Shown here: one piece after another, positions 17,255-26,276 of the stretch
Layout of the letters: every line of letters starts with the position of its first letter
Numbering within the stretch: the first letter of the stretch is position 1
Assembly: GCA_040218575.1 (NCBI GenBank)
Contig: JAVJRE010000002.1
Span: forward strand, 310,001-374,000
Direction of reading: 5' to 3'
Source of the DNA: Alphaproteobacteria bacterium
GTDB taxonomy: Bacteria > Pseudomonadota > Alphaproteobacteria > JAVJRE01
DNA length: 64,000 nucleotides
Program-made: the position numbers and the translations under genes
Notes under the pieces: model-generated
The model's input: the letters and a program-made list of their open reading frames with translations, nothing else
The model's database searches: none
Told to the model about the DNA's origin: nothing

Positions 17255-18040
17255 TCATGATGTCTTCGCCCCGTCGATCACTCCCTCGATCACGGGGGTT
17301 TCGCCCTGGCTGCGCACATAGTCGGCCATTTCGCCGGCCGCCACGTCCAGACGCGCCGCATCAACACCGCGGATAACGATACTGACCCCCACCCGGCCCT
17401 GACGAAAGAACGGATAACTGCCAACCTCCAGGTCGCCATAGCGATCCTGCAGGTCGCCGACGAAGCGAGCCAGCGCCCCCTCCGCCAGCGGGCTGGAGAT
17501 GGTGCGGCTCTGCATCGGCTCGCCGCCCACCAGCTCATGACGGAAACCGGCGAACATGGCCTGCATGATTGCCGGTACACCGGCCATGACGAAGACATTG
17601 TCCATACGAAAGCCGGGGGCCCGGCTGATGGGATTGTCGATCAGGGTAGCGCCGCGCGGAATGGTCGCCATGCGCAGCCGCGCCTCGTTGACGCCGCCAT
17701 CGCCATAGTGGACCTGCAGCCGGCGCGCCGCCTCTTCATGGAGTTCCCATGGCACATCGAAGGCCTTGGCTACGGACGGCGCGGTGATGTCATCGTGAGT
17801 CGGGCCGATGCCGCCGGTAGTGAAGACATAGGTAAAGTGCCGGCGCACTTCATTGATGGTATCAATGATGGTCTGCTCAATATCGGGAATGATGCGGACC
17901 TGGCGCAGGCGAACGCCAAGCGCATTCAGTTGCTCCGCCAGCCACGGCATGTTGGCGTCCTTGGTCCGGCCGGACAGGATCTCATTGCCGATAATGACAA
18001 TGCAGGCCGTGCTCTCCCGGCCGTCCCCGACGTCGCTCAT
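17255..18040 (-). CDS. CinA-type molybdopterin-binding domain protein
   Basis: The 261-residue product is a stand-alone MoaB/MogA-like (MoCF-biosynthesis, CinA N-terminal) domain. Motifs are IVIIGNEILSGRTKDANMPWLAEQL, IIPDIEQTI, and FTTGGIGPTHDDIT near residue 75, which is the nucleotide/pterin site of this fold, then PRGATLIDNPISRAPGF and VFVMAGVPAIMQAMF. It lacks the C-terminal NMN-deamidase domain of full CinA. A possible role is pyrophosphate cleavage from ADP-ribose-type substrates, as proposed for CinA domains, or a link to cofactor metabolism. It is divergent from sfsA, a common alphaproteobacterial arrangement. Confidence 0.85.
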   Translation of the reverse strand: MSDVGDGRESTACIVIIGNEILSGRTKDANMPWLAEQLNALGVRLRQVRIIPDIEQTIIDTINEVRRHFTYVFTTGGIGPTHDDITAPSVAKAFDVPWELHEEAARRLQVHYGDGGVNEARLRMATIPRGATLIDNPISRAPGFRMDNVFVMAGVPAIMQAMFAGFRHELVGGEPMQSRTISSPLAEGALARFVGDLQDRYGDLEVGSYPFFRQGRVGVSIVIRGVDAARLDVAAGEMADYVRSQGETPVIEGVIDGAKTS

Positions 18041-18212
18041 TGAGACCCCTCAAGCCCATGGTCCACCGGCCATGACCTGCCAGGCGGTAGGCAGCCAGTT
18101 TACACGCTGCGCCGCCGGGTGGCACCTGTCGGGGACGTGAGGCCGGGGTGTGGGAGCCTGGGTGTGGGGGCCGCCTTGCCACCGGCTCGCCAGACAGGCC
18201 ACCCTGCCCGCC

Positions 18213-18935
18213 ATGCGATGGTCCAAACCCCTCGTCCAGGCCCGTCTGGTGCGGCGTTACAAGCGCTTTCTGGCGGATGCCGAACTGACGTCCGGCGAAA
18301 CGGTGACCGCCCACTGCGCCAATCCCGGCGCCATGACCGGTCTGGCGGAACCCGGCAGCGAGATCTGGCTGGCGCCGGCCGCTTCGCCCAAACGGCGTCT
18401 CGACTGGAGCTGGGAGCTGGTCCGAGTGGCGCCGGGACCGCGTGGCCTGGTGGGCATCAACACCAGCCGGCCCAACCTCCTGGTGGAGGAAGCCATTGCC
18501 GGCGGACACCTCGAACCCTTGACGGGCTATGACCATAGGCAACGGGAAGTACGGTATGGCCGCAATTCGCGAATCGACTTCCTTTTGAGCAACGATGACC
18601 GGCCGCCCTGCTATGTGGAGGTGAAGAACGTTCATCTGCGGCGCGACGGCGTTGGAGGGATGGGACTGGCCGAGTTTCCGGATTCAGTCACAGCCCGCGG
18701 CGCCAAGCACCTGGATGAACTGGCCGATGTGGCCCGCGCCGGCGGCCGGGCGGTCATGCTGTATGTGATACAGAGGGCCGACTGCGGCCAGTTTGCCCTG
18801 GCCACCGACATCGACCCGACCTATAGCGCGGCCTTCACCGCGGCGCGTCGGGCCGGCGTGGAGGCCTATGCCTGGGCCTGCAAAATCAATCTGAAGGAAG
18901 TGCGCATGGACGGCCCCATCGCCCTCGCGCTATGA
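18213..18935 (+). CDS. sfsA: SfsA family DNA/RNA-binding nuclease-like protein
   Basis: A 240-residue SfsA protein, historically named sugar fermentation stimulation protein, with an OB-fold N-terminal part and a PD-(D/E)xK nuclease-like C-terminal part. Signatures are ARLVRRYKRFLADAEL, AHCANPGAMTGL, GINTSRPNLLVEEAI, SRIDFLLS and YVEVKNVHL, where the acidic and Lys residues would form a nuclease site. I chose ATG 18213 (MRWSKPLVQ); a longer frame from 18150 lacks conserved sequence. It precedes map by 7 bases and is likely co-transcribed with map and radC. Confidence 0.93.
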   Translation: MRWSKPLVQARLVRRYKRFLADAELTSGETVTAHCANPGAMTGLAEPGSEIWLAPAASPKRRLDWSWELVRVAPGPRGLVGINTSRPNLLVEEAIAGGHLEPLTGYDHRQREVRYGRNSRIDFLLSNDDRPPCYVEVKNVHLRRDGVGGMGLAEFPDSVTARGAKHLDELADVARAGGRAVMLYVIQRADCGQFALATDIDPTYSAAFTAARRAGVEAYAWACKINLKEVRMDGPIALAL

Positions 18936-18942
18936 CTGCACC

Positions 18943-19782
18943 ATGAGCAGCTACGGCGAAGAGATGGCCGAGACCGCCGCCAGGGCCGATACGGTGCCGA
19001 TTCACGGGCCCGAGGCCTTCGCCGCCATGCGTCGGGCCGGGCGACTGGCTGCCGAAACCCTTGATTTCGTTGCGCCCCATGTGCAGCCAGGCGTATCCAC
19101 CGGCGAGCTGGACCGGCTGTGCGCCGGATTTATCAGCGACCATGGCGCCATTGCCGCGCCCCTTAATTATCGCGGCTTTCCCAAGTCCATATGCACGTCG
19201 GTCAATCATGTGGTCTGCCACGGCATCCCCGATGATACCAAGCGTCTGACCAACGGCGACATCCTTAACATCGATGTGACGGTCATCGTCGATGGTTGGC
19301 ACGGCGATACCAGCCGCATGTATTACGCCGGCGACGTCGGCGTGAAGGCGCGGCGCCTGGTGGCGACGACCTATGACGCCATGATGGCCGGCATTGCCGA
19401 GGTGCGACCGGGCGCGACACTGGGCGATATCGGACACGCCATCCAGTCCCTGGCGGAGGGACAACGAATGTCTGTTGTCAGGGATTTCTGCGGCCACGGC
19501 ATTGGCAAGGTGTTTCACGACGCGCCAAGCATCCTGCACTATGGCGAGCCCGGCGCCGGAATGGCCTTGCAGCCGGGCATGTTCTTCACCATCGAGCCGA
19601 TGATCAATGCCGGCACCTGGCAGGTGAAAGTACTCAACGACGGCTGGACGGCCGTTACCCGCGACCGGGCGCTGTCTGCCCAGTTCGAGCATACCCTTGG
19701 GGTCACCGAAGACGGGTACGAGGTTTTTACCCTGTCCCCCAAAGAATGGCATCAGCCGCCCTACCCGGCCCCGGATGCATGA
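18943..19782 (+). CDS. map: Type I methionine aminopeptidase
   Basis: Removes the initiator Met from nascent proteins. The 279-residue protein has the metal ligands of the pita-bread fold: Asp in NIDVTVIVDGWHGDTSR (two Asp), His in FCGHGIGKVFH, Glu in FTIEPMIN and Glu in SAQFEHTLGV, plus the conserved VNHVVCHGIP. It has no N-terminal zinc-finger extension. The first 20 residues are variable and a later start is possible, but ATG 18943 is the first in frame after sfsA. It is followed 24 bases later by radC. Confidence 0.95.
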   Translation: MSSYGEEMAETAARADTVPIHGPEAFAAMRRAGRLAAETLDFVAPHVQPGVSTGELDRLCAGFISDHGAIAAPLNYRGFPKSICTSVNHVVCHGIPDDTKRLTNGDILNIDVTVIVDGWHGDTSRMYYAGDVGVKARRLVATTYDAMMAGIAEVRPGATLGDIGHAIQSLAEGQRMSVVRDFCGHGIGKVFHDAPSILHYGEPGAGMALQPGMFFTIEPMINAGTWQVKVLNDGWTAVTRDRALSAQFEHTLGVTEDGYEVFTLSPKEWHQPPYPAPDA

Positions 19783-19806
19783 GCGAACGCGTCTGAGAAG
19801 CGGACG

Positions 19807-20487
19807 ATGTCTGAGGACGACGGAACACAGGGCCACCGCCAGCGACTGCGGGCGCGCTTTGTAAACGGCGGCGAACGTAGTGTCGCTGACTATGAGTTGT
19901 TGGAAATGGTGCTGTTCAACGCCATCCCCCGGCGCGATACCAAAGCGATTGCCAAGGCGCTTCTGGACCAGTTCAAGAGCCTGAGCGGCGTTCTGACCGC
20001 GCCACCGGAGCGGCTGTCGCGGGTGGCCGGCGTAGGTGACGCGGCGATTGCCGCCATCAAGGTGGTGGAGAGCGCCGCCCACCGCCTGGCGCGGGAAGAA
20101 ATGCAGCAGGGAACCGTGCTGTCCAACTGGCAGTCCCTGATCAAGTATCTGCGGGCCAGCATGGCGCACCTTAAGCGCGAGCAGTTTCGCATCCTCTACC
20201 TGGACAGCCGCAACGCGGTTATCGCCGACGAGGTGCAGAACGAAGGCACGCTTGATCACACATCCGTCTACCCCCGCGAGGTTGTAGCCAGAGCGCTCGA
20301 CTTCGGCGCCGCGTCGATCATCATGGCGCACAATCACCCGTCTGGTGATCCGACACCATCGCGGGCCGATATTGCCATGACCAGGCAGGTGCAGACGGCC
20401 GCCCAGTCCCTGGGGATTACGCTGCACGATCATCTGATTGTCGGCCGCGCCGGTCACGCCAGTTTCCGCCAGCTAGGTCTGCTATAG
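19807..20487 (+). CDS. radC: RadC family JAB-domain protein
   Basis: The 226-residue product has a helix-hairpin-helix-containing N-terminal region (LSRVAGVGDAAIAAIKVV) and a C-terminal JAB/MPN+ metalloprotease-like domain with the zinc motif AHNHPSGDPTPSRADI. The role of RadC remains unclear; older links to DNA repair were withdrawn. The sfsA-map-radC order is common in related bacteria. The C-terminus ends close to the last conserved strand (ASFRQLGLL), so the protein is complete. Confidence 0.93.
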   Translation: MSEDDGTQGHRQRLRARFVNGGERSVADYELLEMVLFNAIPRRDTKAIAKALLDQFKSLSGVLTAPPERLSRVAGVGDAAIAAIKVVESAAHRLAREEMQQGTVLSNWQSLIKYLRASMAHLKREQFRILYLDSRNAVIADEVQNEGTLDHTSVYPREVVARALDFGAASIIMAHNHPSGDPTPSRADIAMTRQVQTAAQSLGITLHDHLIVGRAGHASFRQLGLL

Positions 20488-20618
20488 CCGGCAACCGGCA
20501 GCACCCTGCGGCGCTTTGGCACACACCTCGCCACGCAACAAGACTGCCGGCATTAGTTTGCTCTTAATTTCTAAAGCTTACCGAATTGTGTCCTGGACCA
20601 ACCCCGTGGCAGGACACC

Positions 20619-21214
20619 ATGCGCAGCACAGACCTTCTCGACCGGCCGGACACCAATATCACGACGCGTCGCGGTAAGGCTGCCCGCAAGCTGGCCACCA
20701 GCATCACACCGACACAGACCCGAGCGGTTCTTTGCGGACAACGACGTCATCGTCAGCAAAACCAATCTCAAAAGTGAAATCACCTATGTGAACCGGGTCT
20801 TCATGGCCATCTCGGGATTTACTGAGCCAGAGCTTCTCGGCCAGCCACACAGCATGATCCGCCATCCGGACATGCCGCGCGCCGTGTTCAAGCTGTTGTG
20901 GGACCGCCTGGGCGCAGGCCATGAAATTTTCGCCTATGTCAAGAACATGACCAAGAGCGGTGACTACTACTGGGTTCACGCTCACGTCACCCAGTCCATC
21001 TCCACCGCCATCGAGCAGCAAGGTGCAGCAGGCGGCAACCGGGACGCAGGATGCAGCGCGCAATGTGACCGAGATGCAGCAGGCGGCCTCGGAAACCGGC
21101 GCCATTTCCAGCCAAGTGCGAGACGCATCCGGCCAGTTGTCGAAGGAGGCCGAACAGCTTCGCAATCAGATCGAGTCGTTCATCAGCGACATCACCGGCA
21201 AGTCGCCGACCTGA
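20619..21214 (+). pseudogene. Decayed Aer-type PAS chemoreceptor
   Basis: Pieces of one energy-taxis receptor are spread over three reading frames. From ATG 20619 (after AGGA) the first frame reads MRSTDLLDRPD to about 20720. One extra C then shifts to a second frame carrying a PAS domain: ERFFADNDVIVSKT, NRVFMAISGFTEPELLGQPH, IRHPDMPRAVFKLLWDRLG and GDYYWVHAHVT, all typical of Aer. At about 20997 the sequence jumps straight to the end of a methyl-accepting domain (ISTAIEQQ), with a further shift near 21021 into VQQAATGTQDAARNVTEMQQ and the normal receptor C-terminus, ending at 21212-21214. The linker and most of the signalling domain are missing. The downstream terminator is intact. Confidence 0.85.
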
Positions 21215-21230
21215 CGACAAGACTTGCCAG

Positions 21231-21274
21231 CGAAAACAGCGGCCCCGGCGTGCATGCCGGGGCCGTTTTCGTTA
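21231..21274 (+). terminator. Rho-independent terminator after the chemoreceptor remnant
   Basis: GGCCCCGGC and GCCGGGGCC pair in a nine-base GC stem around a short loop, extended by AAAAC/GTTTT on either side. It is symmetrical enough to work on both strands. It lies 17 bases after the remnant's stop codon and before the next gene. Confidence 0.8.
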
Positions 21275-21350
21275 GTCTGGCGGTGACCACCACTGGACAC
21301 AAGGGCGACGGCGACCGACCTTGCCGCATGTTCTCACCAAGGCCGGCCGG

Positions 21351-22553
21351 ATGATCGTTCTGCGCGTGTTTCTGCCCTTCGCGGCAGGCTATTTTCTGAG
21401 CTACCTGTTCCGCACGGTCAACGCCGTGGCAGCGCCCCATATCATGGCCGATTTAGGTCTGGGGCCGGGCCTGATCGGCCTGCTGACCGGCGCCTATTTC
21501 CTGGCATTCGCGGCAGCCCAGTTGCCGCTTGGTTATGCGCTCGACCGCTTCGGACCGCGCCGCAGCGAGGCGACCCTGCTAACCGTGGCGGCCGGCGGCA
21601 GCCTGCTGTTCGCCATGGCCGACAGTGTGACGGGACTAGTCATCGGCCGCGCCCTGATCGGCCTCGGCGTCTCGGCGTGCCTGATGGCGTCGCTCAAGAT
21701 ATTCGCCCTGTGGTACCCGCGTGAGCGCCTGCCGCTAATCAACGGCATGGTGCTGGCAACTGGCGGACTCGGCGCCCTGGCCGCCACCACCCCGGTGGAA
21801 GTGGCGCTGGGACTGACCGACTGGCGCGGCGTGTTCGTCTGGCTGGCGGCCCTGACCCTGGCAGCGGCAGCGGCGATCATCGGCGTCGTACCGGAGAAAG
21901 CGCGGACCGGCCCGGGCGGCTCGCCGCCGGCGGGGCTGGACGGCCTGCGGCGGGTGGTCGGTGACCCCCGGTTCTGGCGAATCGCCCCGGTCACCGCCAT
22001 GGTGCAGGCCGCCTATCTGGCGATCCAGGGTCTGTGGGCCGGCGCCTGGCTGCGCACGGTAGCGGGACACGACGCCCTGAGTGCGGCCAACCACCTTCTG
22101 GTCATGGCGGTCGCCATGGTCGCCGGCTATCTGGCCCTGGGCGCGCTGTCCACCCACCTGACCCGGCGGGGCTACGCGACGCTTCACGTAGCGGCCGGCG
22201 GCATGTTGATCTTTCTGCTTGTCCAGGTTGGTCTGGTTCTGCAACTGACCTGGCTGTCGTGGCCGCTGATCATTCTGTTCGGCTTCTTTGGCACGGCCGG
22301 CACCCTGAGCTTTGCGGTGCTTGCCGGCATCTTTTCCACCGACATCGTCGGTCGCGCCAATACGACACTCAATCTGCTGATTTTCGTCGGCGCCTTCGCT
22401 GTCCAGGCCGGCATGGGCTGGCTGATCGAACACTGGCCCGCCGGCGGCTATCCCGCCGCCTTCGGCATTGTCCTGGTGCTGGAGGTGGCCGGCTTCGCCT
22501 GGCTGCTTGTGTCACCGGCCCGTCTGGACGGCAGCACAGAGCCACCTCAATGA
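21351..22553 (+). CDS. MFS transporter, NarK/sugar-phosphate-like
   Basis: A 400-residue membrane protein with 12 predicted hydrophobic segments. The motif GYALDRFGPRRSEATLL is the MFS loop 2-3 signature, and RALIGLGVSACLMASLKIFALWYPRERLPLINGMV resembles the NNP and organophosphate transporter branches. The substrate is unknown. I prefer ATG 21351; a TTG start at 21321 would add ten residues. Its 3' end overlaps that of the converging aldolase-family gene by seven bases. Confidence 0.8.
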   Translation: MIVLRVFLPFAAGYFLSYLFRTVNAVAAPHIMADLGLGPGLIGLLTGAYFLAFAAAQLPLGYALDRFGPRRSEATLLTVAAGGSLLFAMADSVTGLVIGRALIGLGVSACLMASLKIFALWYPRERLPLINGMVLATGGLGALAATTPVEVALGLTDWRGVFVWLAALTLAAAAAIIGVVPEKARTGPGGSPPAGLDGLRRVVGDPRFWRIAPVTAMVQAAYLAIQGLWAGAWLRTVAGHDALSAANHLLVMAVAMVAGYLALGALSTHLTRRGYATLHVAAGGMLIFLLVQVGLVLQLTWLSWPLIILFGFFGTAGTLSFAVLAGIFSTDIVGRANTTLNLLIFVGAFAVQAGMGWLIEHWPAGGYPAAFGIVLVLEVAGFAWLLVSPARLDGSTEPPQ

Positions 22554-23284
22554 GCGTAGTCGGAGCCTTCCCGGTCGAGCACCCGACGGATGGCGGCCAG
22601 GTGGAAGAACGCATTTTCACGCTCATAGTCGAGCTGTGATGCAGTGGCTTCGCAGGTTGCCTGATCAAGCTCGCGCAGGGGCTGTCCGGTGGCCGCCGCC
22701 AGAACCTGCACCTTGGCCGCCTGCTCAAGGTAGTAGAGGTCATCAAAGCCCTGGGCGATGGTGCGGCCCGCCACCAGAACGCCGTGATTGGCCATGAACA
22801 GAATGCGTCTGCCGGCCATGGCGCGGCACAGCCGGTCCCCTTCGTCATTGGCCAGCGCCAGACCGGCATAGGCGTCGTCATGGGCGCATTGACCGTAGAA
22901 GCGAAGGGCGTTCTGGCTGGCCATGATCAGACGGCCGCCTTTGACCGAGGCGATGGCGGTGGCGTAGGGCATGTGGGTATGAAACAGCGCCCGCGCTGCC
23001 GGCGCGCCCTGGTGCACGCGGGCGTGGATGAACAACGAGGTCAGCTCCACCGTGCTGCCGACGCCGCTTTCAGGCCCGTCAACCACACGCCCCTCGCCGT
23101 CACATAACAACAGGCTGGAGGCAGTGATCTCCGACCAATGCCAGCCCCAGCCGTTGATCAGAAACCGGTCGTCAGCCACGGCATAGCTGAAATGGTTGGA
23201 AATCCCCTCATTGAGGCCGAGACGATCGGCCCAGCGAAACGTCGCCGCCAGATCGCGCCGGACCTCCTGAATATCCTCCGCCAT
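22547..23284 (-). CDS. Class II aldolase/adducin family protein
   Basis: The 245-residue product has the aldolase/adducin head fold. It carries ISNHFSYAV near residue 28 (substrate loop), zinc ligands in LFHTHMPYATAI (two His) and the later FMANHGVLVAGRT (third His). Relatives include fuculose-phosphate aldolase, ribulose-phosphate epimerase and several decarboxylase- and dehydratase-like proteins, so the exact reaction cannot be set. No kinase or dehydrogenase partner lies beside it. It overlaps the converging transporter gene by seven bases and is divergent from purB with a 158-base gap. Confidence 0.88.
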   Translation of the reverse strand: MAEDIQEVRRDLAATFRWADRLGLNEGISNHFSYAVADDRFLINGWGWHWSEITASSLLLCDGEGRVVDGPESGVGSTVELTSLFIHARVHQGAPAARALFHTHMPYATAIASVKGGRLIMASQNALRFYGQCAHDDAYAGLALANDEGDRLCRAMAGRRILFMANHGVLVAGRTIAQGFDDLYYLEQAAKVQVLAAATGQPLRELDQATCEATASQLDYERENAFFHLAAIRRVLDREGSDYAH

Positions 23285-23442
23285 GGCATGTCCCCGGACA
23301 GGTTCCGATCAGACGAAATTAGGGCTCGCGCGGCGGTGTGCCAAGAGGCCCGCAGGGGGCGCACCAGAACAGCAAAATGTGATAGCCTGGCCAGAGGCGA
23401 CGCAGGTCTCCGCGCCGTCAGGGCCGATCAAGCGAGAGCCGT

Positions 23443-24786
23443 ATGATTCCGCGCTATTCACGACCGGAAATGACTGCCATCTGGGAACCGGAAACGCGGT
23501 TCCGCATATGGTTCGAAATCGAGGCCCATGCGGCGGATGCCAATGCCCGGCTGGGCGTCATTCCCGCCGCCGCGGCGCGGACCGTGTGGGAGCGAGGCCA
23601 GTGGGAGATCGCGCGGATCGATGAGATCGAGCGCGAGTTGAAACACGACGTTCTGGCGTTCCTGACCAATCTGGCCGAGCATGTGGGACCACAAGCCAGA
23701 TTTGTCCATCGCGGCATGACGTCATCGGACGTGCTGGATACCGCCTTTGCGGTGCAGCTTACACGGGCCAGCGATTTGTTGATCAGCGACGTGGACGGGC
23801 TGCTGGCGGCCCTGCGCAAGCGCGCCGTGGAACACCGCCACACCCCGTGCGTCGGCCGCAGCCACGGTATCCACGCGGAGCCGACGACCTTCGGCCTGAA
23901 ACTGCTTGGCCACTATGCGGAGTTCGTGCGCCATCGCGCGCGGCTGGTAGCGGCGCGGCGGGAAATCGCCACCTGCGCCATATCCGGCGCCGTGGGCACC
24001 TACGCCAACATCCATCCGGCGGTGGAAGCAGAGGTTGCCGAGAAACTCGGCCTGGAGCCGGAGCCGGTCTCCACCCAGGTCATTCCGCGTGATCGCCATG
24101 CCATGTTTTTTGCCACCCTCGGCGTCGTGGCCAGCGGACTGGAGCGGCTGGCCACAGAAATCCGCCACCTGCAGCGCACGGAAGTGCGCGAGGCCGAGGA
24201 ATATTTCGCGCCCGGCCAGAAAGGGTCGAGCGCCATGCCACACAAACGCAATCCGGTTCTGAGTGAGAATATCACCGGACTGGCCCGGCTGGTTCGCGGC
24301 ATGGTGACGCCGGCGCTGGAGAATGTGGCCCTGTGGCACGAGCGGGACATTTCCCACTCCAGCGTCGAGCGGGTGATCGGACCCGACGGCACTATCGCGC
24401 TGGACTTCGCCCTGGCCCGCATGGCCGGCGTGGTGGAGCGGCTGTCGATCTATCCCGAGGCCATGCAGGCCAATCTGGATCGTATGCGCGGGCTTGTCTT
24501 CTCAGAGCGTGTGCTGCTGGCCTTGACCGATGGCGGCATGGCGCGTGAAGACGCCTATCGCCTGGTGCAGCGCAACGCCATGAAGGTATGGGAAGGCGCC
24601 ACCGATTTTCAGGCCTGTCTGGCCGCGGATCCGGACGTCAGTGAGATGCTGCCGGCGGCAACCCTGGCCGGCCTTTTCGACGTGACGGGTCATCTGGACC
24701 GGATCGATGCGGTTTTCGACCGGGTGCTGGGAGACAGCGCGGGGCCCGAGCAAACCGCCGCCGTGAGGCAGCGGGCCGCAAGCTAA
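23443..24786 (+). CDS. purB: Adenylosuccinate lyase
   Basis: PurB removes fumarate from SAICAR and from adenylosuccinate in purine synthesis. The 447-residue protein has the family signature GSSAMPHKRNPVLSENITG, the catalytic His/Ser regions FVHRGMTSSDVLDTA and VGRSHGIHAEPTTFGLK, and the start MIPRYSRPEMTAIWEPE common to this group. It opens the purine block, though three genes of other function separate it from purC. The ATG is preceded by AAGCGAGAG. Confidence 0.97.
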   Translation: MIPRYSRPEMTAIWEPETRFRIWFEIEAHAADANARLGVIPAAAARTVWERGQWEIARIDEIERELKHDVLAFLTNLAEHVGPQARFVHRGMTSSDVLDTAFAVQLTRASDLLISDVDGLLAALRKRAVEHRHTPCVGRSHGIHAEPTTFGLKLLGHYAEFVRHRARLVAARREIATCAISGAVGTYANIHPAVEAEVAEKLGLEPEPVSTQVIPRDRHAMFFATLGVVASGLERLATEIRHLQRTEVREAEEYFAPGQKGSSAMPHKRNPVLSENITGLARLVRGMVTPALENVALWHERDISHSSVERVIGPDGTIALDFALARMAGVVERLSIYPEAMQANLDRMRGLVFSERVLLALTDGGMAREDAYRLVQRNAMKVWEGATDFQACLAADPDVSEMLPAATLAGLFDVTGHLDRIDAVFDRVLGDSAGPEQTAAVRQRAAS

Positions 24787-24792
24787 GACAAT

Positions 24793-25119
24793 TCAGGCCT
24801 TCTCGCCCTGAATCTGAGCCTTGGCGTCCCCCATCAGACGATCCATCTGGCGCCGCAGCCGACGTTCGTCCATATCGACCGACTGCGCCCGGCAGTCCGC
24901 CAGCACCTTGGCCACCACATCGTCATCGCCGGGCTTTTCGAAGTCAGACGACACCACCTCGCGGGCATAGGCCTCAGCCGCATCGCCCTTCATGCCGAAT
25001 TGCTCCGCCGCCCACAGCCCAAGCAACTTGTTGCGCCGGGCGGTTACGCGAAAACGCAGTTCCTCGTCCCGCTGAAACTGGCGCTCAAAACCTTTTTCCC
25101 GGTCGTCGAAATTGCTCAT
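24793..25119 (-). CDS. DUF1476 protein, F1-ATPase zeta-subunit family
   Basis: A 108-residue helical protein of the DUF1476 family, starting MSNFDDREKGFERQFQRDEELRF, the conserved N-terminus. In Paracoccus denitrificans the member of this family is the zeta subunit, which inhibits ATP hydrolysis by the F1 part of ATP synthase; the same role here is inferred. It converges on purB, six bases from its stop, an arrangement seen in many Alphaproteobacteria. Confidence 0.92.
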   Translation of the reverse strand: MSNFDDREKGFERQFQRDEELRFRVTARRNKLLGLWAAEQFGMKGDAAEAYAREVVSSDFEKPGDDDVVAKVLADCRAQSVDMDERRLRRQMDRLMGDAKAQIQGEKA

Positions 25120-25344
25120 ATACCGAAGTTTCCCTGATCATGGTCCATGCCGTGGTCCGCACCGCCAGCCGCGCCAGGGCGCGGTGACAATACGAAACGC
25201 AGCCATTGCCGCTTTGTTCCACAAAGCCAATACTATCACAACCAGCCACATAGTCCCGATGGCCCCGATGTCATACCCGCCGTCCCTGGGCCCGTCGCCT
25301 TCAGAGGCGAGGCGAGAGACCCGACCACCCCGGATGGCCCGGCC

Positions 25345-26160
25345 ATGTGCACACTGATTCTGCTGCGCCGGCCGGGCCATGACTGGCCGCTGATCGTTGG
25401 CGCCAACCGCGACGAGGCCCGCGACCGGCCGTGGCGACCACCGGCCGCGCACTGGCCGGACCGGCCGGGCGTGATTGGTGGTCTGGACCTGGAAGCCGGC
25501 GGTTCGTGGCTGGTCCTCTCACCGTCCGGCATTGTAGCGGCGGTGCTCAACGGGCCGCTTAGCCGGGGCCCGGCCGCCGGCTATCGCTCACGCGGCGAGC
25601 TGGTGCTGGAGGCCGCGGACGGTGTGTCCGCCACGCAGTCGGCCGAAGCCCTGGCCGATCTGAACGGGGCGGCCTTCCGGCCCTTCAGTCTGGTCGTCGC
25701 CGATGACGCGGCGGCATGGCTGGTGCGCAACTTCAGGGCGAGCCACGACAATGGCCAGCCGCAGGAACAGGTGGACGTGACGCGCCTGGCCGATGGTCTG
25801 ACCATGCTGACCACCAGCGGCATCCCAAACGACATGAGCCATCCGCGGATTCGCGACTATCTGCCCCGGTTTTCCTCGCTTGTCGCGCCTGACCCGCAGG
25901 CCGGTGGCGAGGGAAGCTGGAGCGGCTGGGAAACTCTGATGGGCAGCCGTCATTCGGCGGACGGGGCCGGTCCACGCGGCGCCATGAGCCTGGCCGGACC
26001 CGGCGACCACGGCACCGTATCCAGCTCGATTATCGCCGTGCCGGCGGCGAGGACGTCAGGCGGCGGATCCCGCCCGGTGTGGCGCTTTGCCGCCGGACCA
26101 CCCCACCAAACCGCCTATGCGACGGTTGGCCTGGCGGGCCACTTGCCGCCGGATCGCTGA
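25345..26160 (+). CDS. NRDE/TANGO2-like protein
   Basis: The 271-residue product starts MCTLILLRRPGHDWPLIVGANRDE, with the N-terminal Cys and the Asn-Arg-Asp-Glu motif that name the NRDE (TANGO2) family, followed by the conserved RPWRPPAAHWPDRPGVIGGLDLEAGGSWL pattern in pieces. Cys2 in these proteins suggests an Ntn-hydrolase-like fold. TANGO2 homologues have been linked to haem or lipid handling, but the bacterial role is not settled. ATG 25345 is chosen because Met-Cys is the conserved start; the frame runs back to 25147. Confidence 0.88.
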   Translation: MCTLILLRRPGHDWPLIVGANRDEARDRPWRPPAAHWPDRPGVIGGLDLEAGGSWLVLSPSGIVAAVLNGPLSRGPAAGYRSRGELVLEAADGVSATQSAEALADLNGAAFRPFSLVVADDAAAWLVRNFRASHDNGQPQEQVDVTRLADGLTMLTTSGIPNDMSHPRIRDYLPRFSSLVAPDPQAGGEGSWSGWETLMGSRHSADGAGPRGAMSLAGPGDHGTVSSSIIAVPAARTSGGGSRPVWRFAAGPPHQTAYATVGLAGHLPPDR

Positions 26161-26276
26161 CGGGCGGGGGCAACTCCCGCCGGCCAGTGAAGGGTGTTAG
26201 GTTGGTCATTGACCCAACAGCCGCCCGCGGCCTCCGGCCACCCAACCGGCCCCGACCGCATTAACCCGGCAGAGAT

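Noticed and set aside
18886-20457. 523-residue open frame on the minus strand over map and radC
   Set aside because: Both plus-strand genes are complete and conserved; the opposite frame shows no domain and crosses the gap between the two genes.
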